Below, piece after piece: positions 29,801-36,786 of a stretch of 51,498 nucleotides of DNA. A program made the translations under genes and the position numbers. The notes below the pieces were generated by a model that was given only the letters and a program-made list of their open reading frames with translations, was not told where the DNA came from and ran no database searches. This DNA comes from an uncultured Monoglobus sp. (GTDB lineage: Bacteria > Bacillota > Clostridia > Monoglobales > Monoglobaceae), in contig CANQLT010000007.1 of the NCBI GenBank assembly GCA_947624775.1, forward strand, positions 1 to 51,498, in the 5' to 3' direction. The stretch's first letter is position 1. Every line of letters starts with the position of its first letter.

Positions 29801-29947
29801 CGCGGTCTGCTCGGTTTGGACTGCCTGCTCCGTCACGGGCTGCGGCTCGGCGTTATCGTTCGTCGCCGCAAGCGCCGCCGCGTTCGGAGCGCAGGTCAGC
29901 AGCATCGCGGCCGCCGCGAATGCTGAAATTGTTTTCCGTACTTTCAT
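23837..29947 (-). CDS. Exported multidomain GH3 glycosidase with C-terminal rhodanese domain
   Basis: Large secreted enzyme (2036 residues) of the GH3 beta-xylosidase/beta-glucosidase family. Order: signal peptide (about 1-28); Gln/Glu/Thr-rich linker; GH3 N-domain with ESYGEDPYLTSEIG, LKHYAANN (222) and nucleophile Asp318 in FVVGDCGAWD; GH3 C-domain with an inserted carbohydrate-binding-like stretch; fibronectin-like domain (VAQLYITVPG); an Ig-like repeat; two CBM6-like modules, each with an NAGASGGK motif; a TPTPAPTATPTPEP linker between the modules; a beta-rich region; and a rhodanese domain (about 1948-2033) with DVRSAEEY and active-site Cys2005 in VYCASGNRAGKA. No SLH or sorting signal is seen. 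AAGGAGG ribosome site. The frame is unbroken, so the rhodanese is truly fused. Divergent from the AraC/LuxR regulators. Xylose versus glucose specificity is unproven. Confidence 0.9.
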   Translation of the reverse strand: MKVRKTISAFAAAAMLLTCAPNAAALAATNDNAEPQPVTEQAVQTEQTAEQTVQSEQIAPEAQTAADLLPYQDESLSFEERAADLVSRMTLEEKAAQTAAKNAPAISRLGVQSYYYWREGIHGVARQGKATSFPSSLAMSNTWDTALMQTAMDITSTEARAINPKDLNYWNPTINMARDPRWGRNEESYGEDPYLTSEIGSAAVRGMQGTDDKYLKTMTTLKHYAANNVEGERFSGTSIMNERTMREYYTRAFRDITKNADPAAVMSSYNGSTVYRNGQILTSMDGQKIDYIASSANSYLLNDLLRRTYGFGGFVVGDCGAWDNAFGQQPLRKKLYPDLPLDQITSPMTVSKIVNAGSSLDCNSGGAGTTQVASAVQQGLLSEEALDIMVYELFLQRMKTGEFDKNPKYKDISKDVIESDESVAVAEKAAEESWVMLENKNNALPLKGKDGGYKVAVVGNLADKLVLGDYSGSPTKTKTPVEGIKEEIQKKYPGSEINHLGAVSDDELLFNLKSLTLVLNDGKTRAVDLSKAENVAGMTQSGTALNDMTPKAYAVIKDVDFKDVKSIRAEIATGDRMGGTVNIAYSEDGVGGINVANIEAQKTDNIATYATCEAPYDGALGGYVATAHLIISATPAVKPFTVESYKTELDNADFIVAYGCTVPKQDGLGTVDASESHDRSGISLPSSQAHVQQICEAYPDKTIVALQTVGQMNVEGFKDKCAALLWTSYNGQTQGTALGKILTGDANPSGRLSTTWYAASDLDKMPLGSSKTTVDNIGYNFTNYELSSDINNPDADYPGRTYQYYTGTPVYPFGYGKSYTSFEYSNIKIDKTTANANDTVTITADVKNTGSVAGDEVAQLYITVPGADGKKLPLKQLKGFDRLTLNPGETKTATFSLNIADVYFFDEAKQQNYVIPGEYTAKVGANANDANAQEIKFTVSGDISESVDSVYAIPSGLKLYSVNNGANAANSISANASVTLKNDKVITDYAANGITVAYKSGNENVAKVDENGTVTAGAAEGVTTITVTASKADGSSASYSFPVVSQYRDGISADKKADYLARLDAAYAACPEPAYTTENWQKLNDIYSEIHSTVEGALIDDGLELAVSEAIEAMLAVPKIELSPDYTIEASAGIITDGVIEYSENGIGKINAGSASISGTITESDPAKISLSAMSGGSAVSDALIWTVERLDGSGRKDPEINLSTGELTLYSNGVYKITAANYPNGKCGELTIYAALQIEGENADDGSGANLNTGNAGASGGKCAGSTTTRWMRFDGVMLKNLTGITARVSKESVDSVINVSLMPNTDWLFATGTIPATGSYDTWEEVNIGVTKAELDRLTLDENGCGTIYVQTNGAFLDYIIPIYNNSNMTVTNETGGTVSVTADAASGTLLAASYDSAGALTASSVKPISSAGEYKFDGFKDGDRISLFEWNNTDAAAPIGKKADTVYSEPIKKDMIVYNLSDPAYDAFFDSAGGAQLIGGLGLDGFGGWATDKGGSFKYNGKTITFTRSLKAGRGDRTTTCVYFTPDSDGVATAVFNANDQRCIYIDQEDGNKIEQYGTGSISAAQMNVKAGKPVYVYGGGSNKNLYAVLFEPGAEVVEATPTPAPTATPTPEPMPDVVDQKFIEFEDYTKCWPEPGSKRITTSDNAGASGGKVVDNTKDKDTFYFGEVDTDNLVGIELNVGTKQSGVSVEYYLVDMNGTTPDAAQSSKLTDDNKIGTQLLNVGKDWNAYENYKTRVRGAAIGGKKGLFVRGLTPGSYVGNFDYIQLLYGNAGAASIDSASSLTAENDSAIITVQGSDVTAVNKYSGEVSSADLSEEYGDISVEKLTVWNGMLTAMAKSGSNSKLLTSPMGTVWIDATPDYYAESDPGAPENPVINDMLEADGQMYLGCDGGWLITMNNCTKCTVIKKVCDFDIKELDADGETLYLSGNGQNAEIAIADARQENIKADAAKELIAAGALPVDVRSAEEYAQDSIDGSLNVPVDEFAQWLGTQDKNETIIVYCASGNRAGKAAEIAKEQGFKNIYNAGSINDLK

Positions 29948-29999
29948 GTTTTTTCCTCCTTATTATTTGATATTTAACACATAATTAATATTTTCCTAC

Positions 30000-30028
30000 T
30001 TGAAATATACCACAAATGCTGATATAAT
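30000..30028 (+). promoter_or_regulatory. Sigma-A promoter of the AraC-type gene
   Basis: TTGAAA (30000-30005), 17-nt spacer, TATAAT (30023-30028). It lies in the 140-nt gap shared with the divergent GH3 gene; no equally good promoter was found on the minus strand, consistent with GH3 needing an activator. Confidence 0.78.
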
Positions 30029-30087
30029 TAAAGTCATAAAATATAAAATTTAAGACAAAAAGTAAACAGAAAGGGGAGACGCGGAAA

Positions 30088-30894
30088 ATGCTTCCGGTAT
30101 ATGAGATAAGACCGTCCGATCTGACGGTCAAGCGCAATGATTATCAGCTGAGTTATCCCGAGCATATGCACGATTACATAGAGATAATATATGTGTATAA
30201 GGGCGTTCAGCGTCTCAGCATCGAAAGCGGCAGGTTCGAGATCCGCGAGGGCGGTCTGGCGGCGGTGTTCCCCGAAACAGTCCACTCGTTCTCCGCGCCC
30301 GACGGACAGGACAAAAAGAACAACGAGGTGCTGATACTCATGTGCGCGCCCAAAATGTTCGGCGGGCTGTTCCCTAATCTCAAGGATTTCAGGCCCGAAG
30401 ACCCGACGCTCGACAAGTCGGAAATATGCGATGAGTTCCGCTGCGCCCTCAATAACATAAAGCCGGGCGACAGCTTTGAAACGACGTTTTCATGGGCCTG
30501 TGTGATAATTTCATATTTGCTCAGGGCGCTGACCTTAAACCGCAAGGCGGAAGGCCCGGTCACCGATATTACCTACAAGATAATAAAATATATCGAGCAG
30601 AACTTCACCGAGACGGTGACGCGCAGGAGCCTCGCCGAGCATTTCAATGTGAGCGAGACCTATATATCCTCGATTTTCAGCCGAAAATTCAAAATGAATC
30701 TTCGGAATTATCTCGGATTGATACGCGCTGAGTACGCGGCGGGACTGATCCGCTCTACCAACGAGAATTTCACGGTGATAAGCCAGCAGGCGGGATTTGA
30801 AAACACCAGGACGTTCAACCGAATGTTCAAGGCGGTATACGGCCGCACTCCCGGGGAATACAGAAAGAATATAAGTCAGCTTATTAAGGAGTAA
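30088..30894 (+). CDS. AraC-family transcription regulator
   Basis: 268 residues: N-terminal cupin-like effector domain (YPEHMHDYIEIIYVYKGVQ; PETVHSFSAPDG) and a C-terminal pair of helix-turn-helices (SLAEHFNVSETYISSIFSRK; ISQQAGFENTRTFNRMFKAVYGRTPGEYRK). This layout is typical of sugar-responsive activators. AAAGGGGAG ribosome site. Divergent from the GH3 gene and close to the pectin operon, so both are plausible targets; the effector is unknown. Confidence 0.92.
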   Translation: MLPVYEIRPSDLTVKRNDYQLSYPEHMHDYIEIIYVYKGVQRLSIESGRFEIREGGLAAVFPETVHSFSAPDGQDKKNNEVLILMCAPKMFGGLFPNLKDFRPEDPTLDKSEICDEFRCALNNIKPGDSFETTFSWACVIISYLLRALTLNRKAEGPVTDITYKIIKYIEQNFTETVTRRSLAEHFNVSETYISSIFSRKFKMNLRNYLGLIRAEYAAGLIRSTNENFTVISQQAGFENTRTFNRMFKAVYGRTPGEYRKNISQLIKE

Positions 30895-30912
30895 ACTGTA
30901 CTTTGGTACGGT
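30895..30912. promoter_or_regulatory. Near-palindrome overlapping the regulator promoter
   Basis: ACTGTAC-TTTG-GTACGGT, one mismatch, starting at the AraC gene stop and touching the -35 of the next promoter. A possible regulator site. Confidence 0.35.
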
Positions 30913-30939
30913 GACAGCGGATTTACGGAGTGTTATAAT
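30911..30939 (+). promoter_or_regulatory. Promoter of the MalT/LuxR-type gene
   Basis: GTGACA (30911-30916), 17-nt spacer, TATAAT (30934-30939), close behind the AraC gene. Confidence 0.7.
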
Positions 30940-30960
30940 AGATATGAGGAGGTACAGCTT

Positions 30961-33336
30961 ATGAACGGCGGCAAACTGATTATCAGGACGCGGCTTATTG
31001 AAAAGCTGAACAAAGAACTGAAACACAAAAAAATCGTGTATTTCGGAGCGAGTTTGGGTTGGGGAAAGACCACTGCCGTCAGGCAGTATCTCGACTTAAG
31101 CAATTATGACTACCTTTATGTTTCCGCGCGGACGAGCGATTGGTTCAGTGCGGTCCGAGAGGCCGCGGCGGACGGAGCGGAGCATATAGTTATAGACGAT
31201 ATACATACGGCTTTTTCAAAAGGCGTGGAGCTTTCAGAGCTTATCGCCGCTTCGGTTCCGAAAACCGCGTTTTATATTATCGGACGAGCGCCGCTGCCCT
31301 CATACTTAAAAGCGTTTTACAGCACCCGACAGCTCGCTGTCTATAATGAAACTCTCTTTGCCTATAAAGACGACGAGCTGAACGCTTTGATGAGACTGTA
31401 CCGCCTCGATTTAACCCCGAATATCCTGCACGAGATTCGCGAGTTTACCGGCGGTTGGATACTTGGTCCGGTATTCTTGTTCGAAAAGGGCGGAGACTTC
31501 AGCGCGGGCTTTACCGAAGAGCAGAAGCAGCTGTTAAGTCTCGACGTTTATCAGTATGCGGATCACGCGTTTTTCTCGGAGCTTCCGCCCGAAGTGCAGG
31601 AGATTTTGCTGAACGTTGCTCATGTTGATGAGTTCTCGCTGGTCCACGCCCAAATGCTGTGCGGCGACACAAGCATAAAACTGTGGCTCGAGCGGGCGCT
31701 TGACCTGAGCGGTTTTTTATGTTTCACCCCTCCCGACAAATTCGAGTTTGAAAAGCACGCGGCTCCATATATGAAATGGAAGCAGCAAAAAGAACTGAGC
31801 GGCGACGCGCTGGCGAGACAGTACGAGATATCGGCGCTCTATTACACGCTGCATGACGACATAAAGAGCGCACTTAAATTTTACAGAATGGCGGGAAACA
31901 CTCGAAAGATCGCCGAGCTGCTTTTAAAAAGCACGCGCAGCAACTCAAGCATGAGTTTCTTTTATGACCTGCGCGAATACTTTTTCGCGCTTCCCGACGA
32001 GACGGTAGAGCAGTACCCCGAGCTTATCAGCATGATATCAATGATATATTCCGGAATGTGCAATGTGGATGAGAGTGAGCGGTACTTTGATATGCTTGTG
32101 AGCATCGAAAAGGACAAAAAGAGCGACGCCGCACTTAAAAAGCGCGCCCGTGAGGAGATAGCGTATCTCACAATTTCTCTGCCCCACCGCGGCTCAAACA
32201 GTATTGTCAAAATAGTAAAGAGTTTGGCGGCGATCATATCCAGCCGCGACATGAGCCTCAACACCATGAGCGTCACCGGAGACATGCCCGGCCTTGTCAA
32301 CGGCGGCAAGGATTTCAGCGAGTGGACAAAATCTGACAAATTTTTATATAAAACCATGCGCGTGCCCCTTCAGACGGTGGTCGGAAAAACCGCGCTGGGC
32401 CTTCCGGACATAGGTATAGGCGAGAGCCTGTTTTTGCATAACGCTGACGACAACTTCACCGAGGAGCTGACCTATCTAAGCCGAGGATTTTATGACGCGG
32501 AAAAATGTGGGAATATCCAGCTGCAGTTCGCGGCTCTGGCTGTCATGGCCAAGATACGCATAATCCGCGGAAATTTAAACGACGCTCTTGACCTGATAGA
32601 CAGATTCGAAAAGAAAATACCGAAGACGGCGGAAATCAGAAAAAACATGAGCGCTTTTTTGACAAATATCCGCATGCTTTTGGGCGAGGACGAGAGCATG
32701 ATGACGTGGCTCAAAAACGAGGCGCCCGACGAGCTTGAGCCGTTCTGTATAAGTTACCGCTATCGCTATATGACAAAGGTCAGGATATACATCGCGATCG
32801 AAAAATACGACGAGGCGCTGGCACTGCTCAGCAGGTGTGACAAATACTTCACCGAGTACGACAGACCGTACATGCACATCGAGGCGCTTATAATGCGGGC
32901 CGTGATCCTGGATCGTCTTAATGACGCGTCGTGGGACGAGGCTTTTTCCGAGGCGCTGAAAATGTGCGAGGAGTACCGTTTTGTGCGCGTTCTGTCAAAT
33001 TTCGGAGTGGCGGTCCTGCATTTGCTGCGTGCCACAAAAGCCGACATCAACAAGCCGTTCAAAAAGTCGCTGCTCGACTGCACAAAAAGGCAGGCGGTGC
33101 TTTATCCCAGATATTTGCAGCCAGTGACGAAGATCGATTATAATCTGAGCGAGACCGAGCGCATGGTGCTCAAGCTGCTGTGCGACGGGCTTTCAAACGA
33201 GGAGATCGGCGATATAATGAATATTTCGCTCCGCACCGTCAAGTTCCATCTAACCAACATATACGGCAAATTGAACGTCAAAAACCGCTTCGCGGCCATC
33301 CGTGAAGCGCAGGTCAAAAAAATAATTACGCAATAA
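30961..33336 (+). CDS. MalT-like LuxR-family transcription regulator
   Basis: 791 residues with a signal-transducing ATPase layout: Walker A GASLGWGKTT (29-38), IVIDDIH Walker B-like segment, a long helical middle that resembles tetratricopeptide repeats, and a C-terminal LuxR helix-turn-helix (LSETERMVLKLLCDGLSNEE, SLRTVKFHLTNIYGKLNVKN, about 729-791). MalT-type proteins bind an inducer and ATP, then activate transcription. AGGAGG ribosome site. It lies directly before the pectate-lyase operon with a terminator between, so it is separately controlled and is a likely activator of that operon (inference). Confidence 0.9.
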   Translation: MNGGKLIIRTRLIEKLNKELKHKKIVYFGASLGWGKTTAVRQYLDLSNYDYLYVSARTSDWFSAVREAAADGAEHIVIDDIHTAFSKGVELSELIAASVPKTAFYIIGRAPLPSYLKAFYSTRQLAVYNETLFAYKDDELNALMRLYRLDLTPNILHEIREFTGGWILGPVFLFEKGGDFSAGFTEEQKQLLSLDVYQYADHAFFSELPPEVQEILLNVAHVDEFSLVHAQMLCGDTSIKLWLERALDLSGFLCFTPPDKFEFEKHAAPYMKWKQQKELSGDALARQYEISALYYTLHDDIKSALKFYRMAGNTRKIAELLLKSTRSNSSMSFFYDLREYFFALPDETVEQYPELISMISMIYSGMCNVDESERYFDMLVSIEKDKKSDAALKKRAREEIAYLTISLPHRGSNSIVKIVKSLAAIISSRDMSLNTMSVTGDMPGLVNGGKDFSEWTKSDKFLYKTMRVPLQTVVGKTALGLPDIGIGESLFLHNADDNFTEELTYLSRGFYDAEKCGNIQLQFAALAVMAKIRIIRGNLNDALDLIDRFEKKIPKTAEIRKNMSAFLTNIRMLLGEDESMMTWLKNEAPDELEPFCISYRYRYMTKVRIYIAIEKYDEALALLSRCDKYFTEYDRPYMHIEALIMRAVILDRLNDASWDEAFSEALKMCEEYRFVRVLSNFGVAVLHLLRATKADINKPFKKSLLDCTKRQAVLYPRYLQPVTKIDYNLSETERMVLKLLCDGLSNEEIGDIMNISLRTVKFHLTNIYGKLNVKNRFAAIREAQVKKIITQ

Positions 33337-33360
33337 AAGCGCGATATCCGCGCTTTTTTT
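33335..33360 (+). terminator. Terminator of the MalT/LuxR-type gene
   Basis: AAAAGCGCG-ATATC-CGCGCTTTT followed by more T; the stem begins inside the stop codon. Confidence 0.85.
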
Positions 33361-33371
33361 GTATTTAGGGC

Positions 33372-33400
33372 TTTAAATTCTCAAAAATATATGTTATAAT
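33372..33400 (+). promoter_or_regulatory. Promoter of the pectate-lyase operon
   Basis: TTTAAA (33372-33377, four of six), 17-nt spacer, TATAAT (33395-33400). A weak -35 beside a perfect -10 suits an activator-dependent promoter. Confidence 0.55.
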
Positions 33401-33432
33401 GTTCCATATATAACTTTTTAGGAGGTATGAAC

Positions 33433-36400
33433 ATGAGACATTGCACAGGTTTTAACAGAGCGCTGTGCGCTTTTACGGCGATTATTTTCCTCGCGTTTTC
33501 ATTGATGTGCGTCCCCACACTCGCGGCCGATGGCGGGGAGGCTTATTATACCGCGGATCCGGTCATAACCGACGGAAAAACCGTTACGGCGGAGATCGCG
33601 AACGACAGCGGCGAGAACGTGCTGTTTATCGCGGCGGCGTACGAGAACGGAATCGTGACGGACGCCGAGACCCAAACGATTCCCTCGGGAGAGGGAAACA
33701 CCGAGGCGCGCGTCGAGTTTGACAAGGAGTATACCGATATAAGATGCTACCTCTGGTCTGAGAGCAGCATAGAGCCTTACGGCGACGTGACTGACGCGCT
33801 GCCCGATCTGCTCGCGTTCCCGGGAGCCGAGGGCGGCGGAAAATTTTCACCCGGAGCCAGAGGCGCACTGCCAAACGGCAAGCTTGAGGTTTATCATGTG
33901 ACAAAGCTCGAGGACTCGGGCAAAGGTACCCTGCGCGACGCGGTCTCAAAGTCGGGCAGGATCGTGGTGTTTGACATAAGCGGCACGATCGAGCTCAAAA
34001 GCGATATAAATATGAACAAAAACAACGTCACGATACTGGGTCAGACCGCGCCCGGCGATGGCGTGACCGTCAGCGGCGGCTCGATAGTGACAGGAGACGG
34101 AGTTAAGAATATAATAATAAGATACTTAAAGGTGCGTCCCACCGACAAAAACGGTCTTGAGCCCGACGGGATCGGCGGCAGATACGGCACCGACATTATA
34201 TTCGACCATGTAAGCACCTCGTGGTGCGTCGATGAGCTTTTGACGCTCTATGCCGGCGCGGCTCAGGACGCCAAGGCCGACAAGCCCGTCGGTAATCATC
34301 TGACAATCCAGAACACGATCGGCAGCGAAAGCCTCCGCATGAGCAACCATACCAAGGGTGCCCACGGCTACGGCGCGATCTGGGGCGGCACATACGCCAG
34401 CTATCTGAATAACCTGCTGGCGCATCACGACAGCCGCAGTCCCCGTCTCGACCGTCAGCTTGTCGCCACCGATGTGAGCAACAACGTAATATACAACTGG
34501 GGCCAGACAAACTCGGCGTACGGCGCGGAGCCGTATTCGAGCGCCAACGAGAAATCGACCGCCGACCAGAGGAACCCTTCAAACGTGAACTGGGTCGGAA
34601 ATTACTACAAATCGGGCCCCTCCACCAGAGCGATGCTCAAAACAAGAGTGTTCGACGTGACCGAGCCTCTGACAAGTACCGACAGAAAATCGGTGTTCTA
34701 TTTCGAGGACAATTATATTGACGGCATGGGAACGGTTAGCGACTACAAGAACAACAGCATAGTAAACAATTATATCGGAGCGGATTTTGCCGACAACGAG
34801 ATCGACATGGGCTACTACAAATACCGCCAGACCTCGGCGGAGGAGGCCCTTGACCGTGTTCTGAGCACCGCGGGAGCGACCCTGCCCAGGCGCGACGCCA
34901 ACGACGCCAGGGTAGTTAACGATGTTATAAACGGCACGGGCAGAGTTATCAACAACGCCGGAGAGGTTGGCGGCCTGATACCCGTAGAGTCCGAGACGAG
35001 AGTGTTTGAGATACCCGCCGATTGGCTGGCAAGCAGCGGCTATACCGGCAAGGCCGAGACCGACATCACGGACAGCGGATACACGGTTATCGAGGAATAT
35101 GTTAATTATTTGACCGAGGAGCTGAGCAAGACCCCGCCCACCAACGCGAATATTATTGTGCAGTCGCCCGCGATCGCGGCGCTCAGCAACAATATTGAGG
35201 GCATGGAGGTGGACAACGGCGAATGGGCGGTCATCACCGAGGGCGAGCCGCTGAGATATAAGGCGACGGCGATCGCGAGAGGCGGAAACGAGGTCACCAA
35301 CATGGAGCTCTATGACCGCAACGTCAAGATCGGAGATTATGACGGCTCCGCGATAGATGACGAGATAAGCCTTTCCGCCGGAACCCATTATCTCACCTGC
35401 CGCGCTGTAAACACCCGCGGCGAAAAGACCCAGAGCACGACATCTATCGTTTATGTCAAGTCGTCGGCGGCTCCGGGCAGCTACTCATTTGAGGAGATCA
35501 AAGAAAGCGGCTACAAGGGATATACCGGCAAGGGCGGTGCCTCGATGGATGAAAAGGGCGTTTACACGATATACGGCTCCGGAAGGCTCACCACCGACTC
35601 AAGCGACAGCTGCGGATTTATGTATAAAGAGATTAGCGGCGATTTTGACGTGACCGTCAGGGTCGAGGAAATACCCAAGTTTGAGAACCAGCAGGTTAGC
35701 GGCCTCATGGTGCGCTCGGGCTTGAATCAGGGCGACATAATGGCTATGATAGGCGACGGCTGGGTAAAGAACGGCGAAAACGCCAGGATCTTGACCCGAA
35801 AGAGCGAAAAGGGCTCGTCTCAAGAAATATATTTCAAAGACAAGAGCGGTGCGGCAGTTGACAATTCCGACGACAAGCACAGCAAGAGTATGCCGAAATA
35901 TATGAGGATCGAAAGAAAGGGCAACTCCCTGACATTCAGCGTTTCCAACATGGGAATTGATTGGACCGACAACGACCGCCAGCCCGTGACGATCGAATAC
36001 GACAATCTGCCCGAAACGATGTATGTGGGTCTCGCGACCGATTCGGCAAGCGGAGTTTCGGTAAAAGAATATTTCTCGACCGCCAAGTTCAGCAATCTTG
36101 TGTTAAACGGCGAGAGAGACGTCGAGCCTCCCGAAAAAGGCACGGTTCCGTTCTACGACGAGGAGTTTACCAATTCCGATTGGTTCTTCCCGTCGGGCAG
36201 CGGCTCAAAGAGCCTGGCGGAAACGCCCCTTGACGGAAACATCGGTGAAGCGGCTCTGTTCTGGGGTCCCTGCTCCAGAGACTTCAAGCCTCAGAGCGCG
36301 GGCGTTGTCAAGGCGACGGCCGACTTCTTCACCAGGACCACGCCGAGGGTGGACCCGATGGCGGGCGCCAGATTTATGCTTCAGGGCATAGACGAAAACG

Positions 36401-36750
36401 GCGAAACGGTCAAGATAAAGAGCGTATACGCGCAGCACTCGCTGGGATTTTTCGAGGACTACGACGATACACCCTCAAACCCGACGATCACTCCGACATC
36501 CGACGCCAAATATGATATCGAAAAGTGGTACAAGGTCGAGATGACCCTTGACTATAACACAGGCAAGGGAACGTATGCCTTCAAGCCTTATACCGAGTAT
36601 AACTCGTCAACCGAAAAGTATGTGACGGGAGACTCGATATTCGACCTTGAATTCGACTTTGACACGAGCGTGGCGGTCAGTCAGCTGCATTTTGAGCGCC
36701 GAGGCGGATTTGAGATGTATCTCGACAACGTCGGCGTGAGCGTTGAATAA
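33433..36750 (+). CDS. Exported PL1-type pectate lyase, multidomain
   Basis: Secreted polysaccharide lyase likely cleaving polygalacturonate. 1105 residues: signal peptide (to about TLAA, residue 32); N-terminal beta domain; PL1 right-handed beta-helix beginning LLAFPGAEGGGKFSPGARG (about 127), with IIIRYLKVRP, DIIFDHVSTSWCVDE and an Arg-rich HHDSRSPRLDR segment expected near the active site; an Ig-like part; a concanavalin-like part (GDFDVTVRVEEIP..VSGLMVRSG); and a C-terminal beta-sandwich. Start: AGGAGG is 1 nt from the ATG at 33427 but 7 nt from the ATG at 33433, so the latter is chosen. First gene of a probable operon to 41640. Exact PL1 subfamily not assigned. Confidence 0.9.
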   Translation: MRHCTGFNRALCAFTAIIFLAFSLMCVPTLAADGGEAYYTADPVITDGKTVTAEIANDSGENVLFIAAAYENGIVTDAETQTIPSGEGNTEARVEFDKEYTDIRCYLWSESSIEPYGDVTDALPDLLAFPGAEGGGKFSPGARGALPNGKLEVYHVTKLEDSGKGTLRDAVSKSGRIVVFDISGTIELKSDINMNKNNVTILGQTAPGDGVTVSGGSIVTGDGVKNIIIRYLKVRPTDKNGLEPDGIGGRYGTDIIFDHVSTSWCVDELLTLYAGAAQDAKADKPVGNHLTIQNTIGSESLRMSNHTKGAHGYGAIWGGTYASYLNNLLAHHDSRSPRLDRQLVATDVSNNVIYNWGQTNSAYGAEPYSSANEKSTADQRNPSNVNWVGNYYKSGPSTRAMLKTRVFDVTEPLTSTDRKSVFYFEDNYIDGMGTVSDYKNNSIVNNYIGADFADNEIDMGYYKYRQTSAEEALDRVLSTAGATLPRRDANDARVVNDVINGTGRVINNAGEVGGLIPVESETRVFEIPADWLASSGYTGKAETDITDSGYTVIEEYVNYLTEELSKTPPTNANIIVQSPAIAALSNNIEGMEVDNGEWAVITEGEPLRYKATAIARGGNEVTNMELYDRNVKIGDYDGSAIDDEISLSAGTHYLTCRAVNTRGEKTQSTTSIVYVKSSAAPGSYSFEEIKESGYKGYTGKGGASMDEKGVYTIYGSGRLTTDSSDSCGFMYKEISGDFDVTVRVEEIPKFENQQVSGLMVRSGLNQGDIMAMIGDGWVKNGENARILTRKSEKGSSQEIYFKDKSGAAVDNSDDKHSKSMPKYMRIERKGNSLTFSVSNMGIDWTDNDRQPVTIEYDNLPETMYVGLATDSASGVSVKEYFSTAKFSNLVLNGERDVEPPEKGTVPFYDEEFTNSDWFFPSGSGSKSLAETPLDGNIGEAALFWGPCSRDFKPQSAGVVKATADFFTRTTPRVDPMAGARFMLQGIDENGETVKIKSVYAQHSLGFFEDYDDTPSNPTITPTSDAKYDIEKWYKVEMTLDYNTGKGTYAFKPYTEYNSSTEKYVTGDSIFDLEFDFDTSVAVSQLHFERRGGFEMYLDNVGVSVE

Positions 36751-36786
36751 TATTTTTGAATACTATAAATTTAAAGAGGTAAAGTT

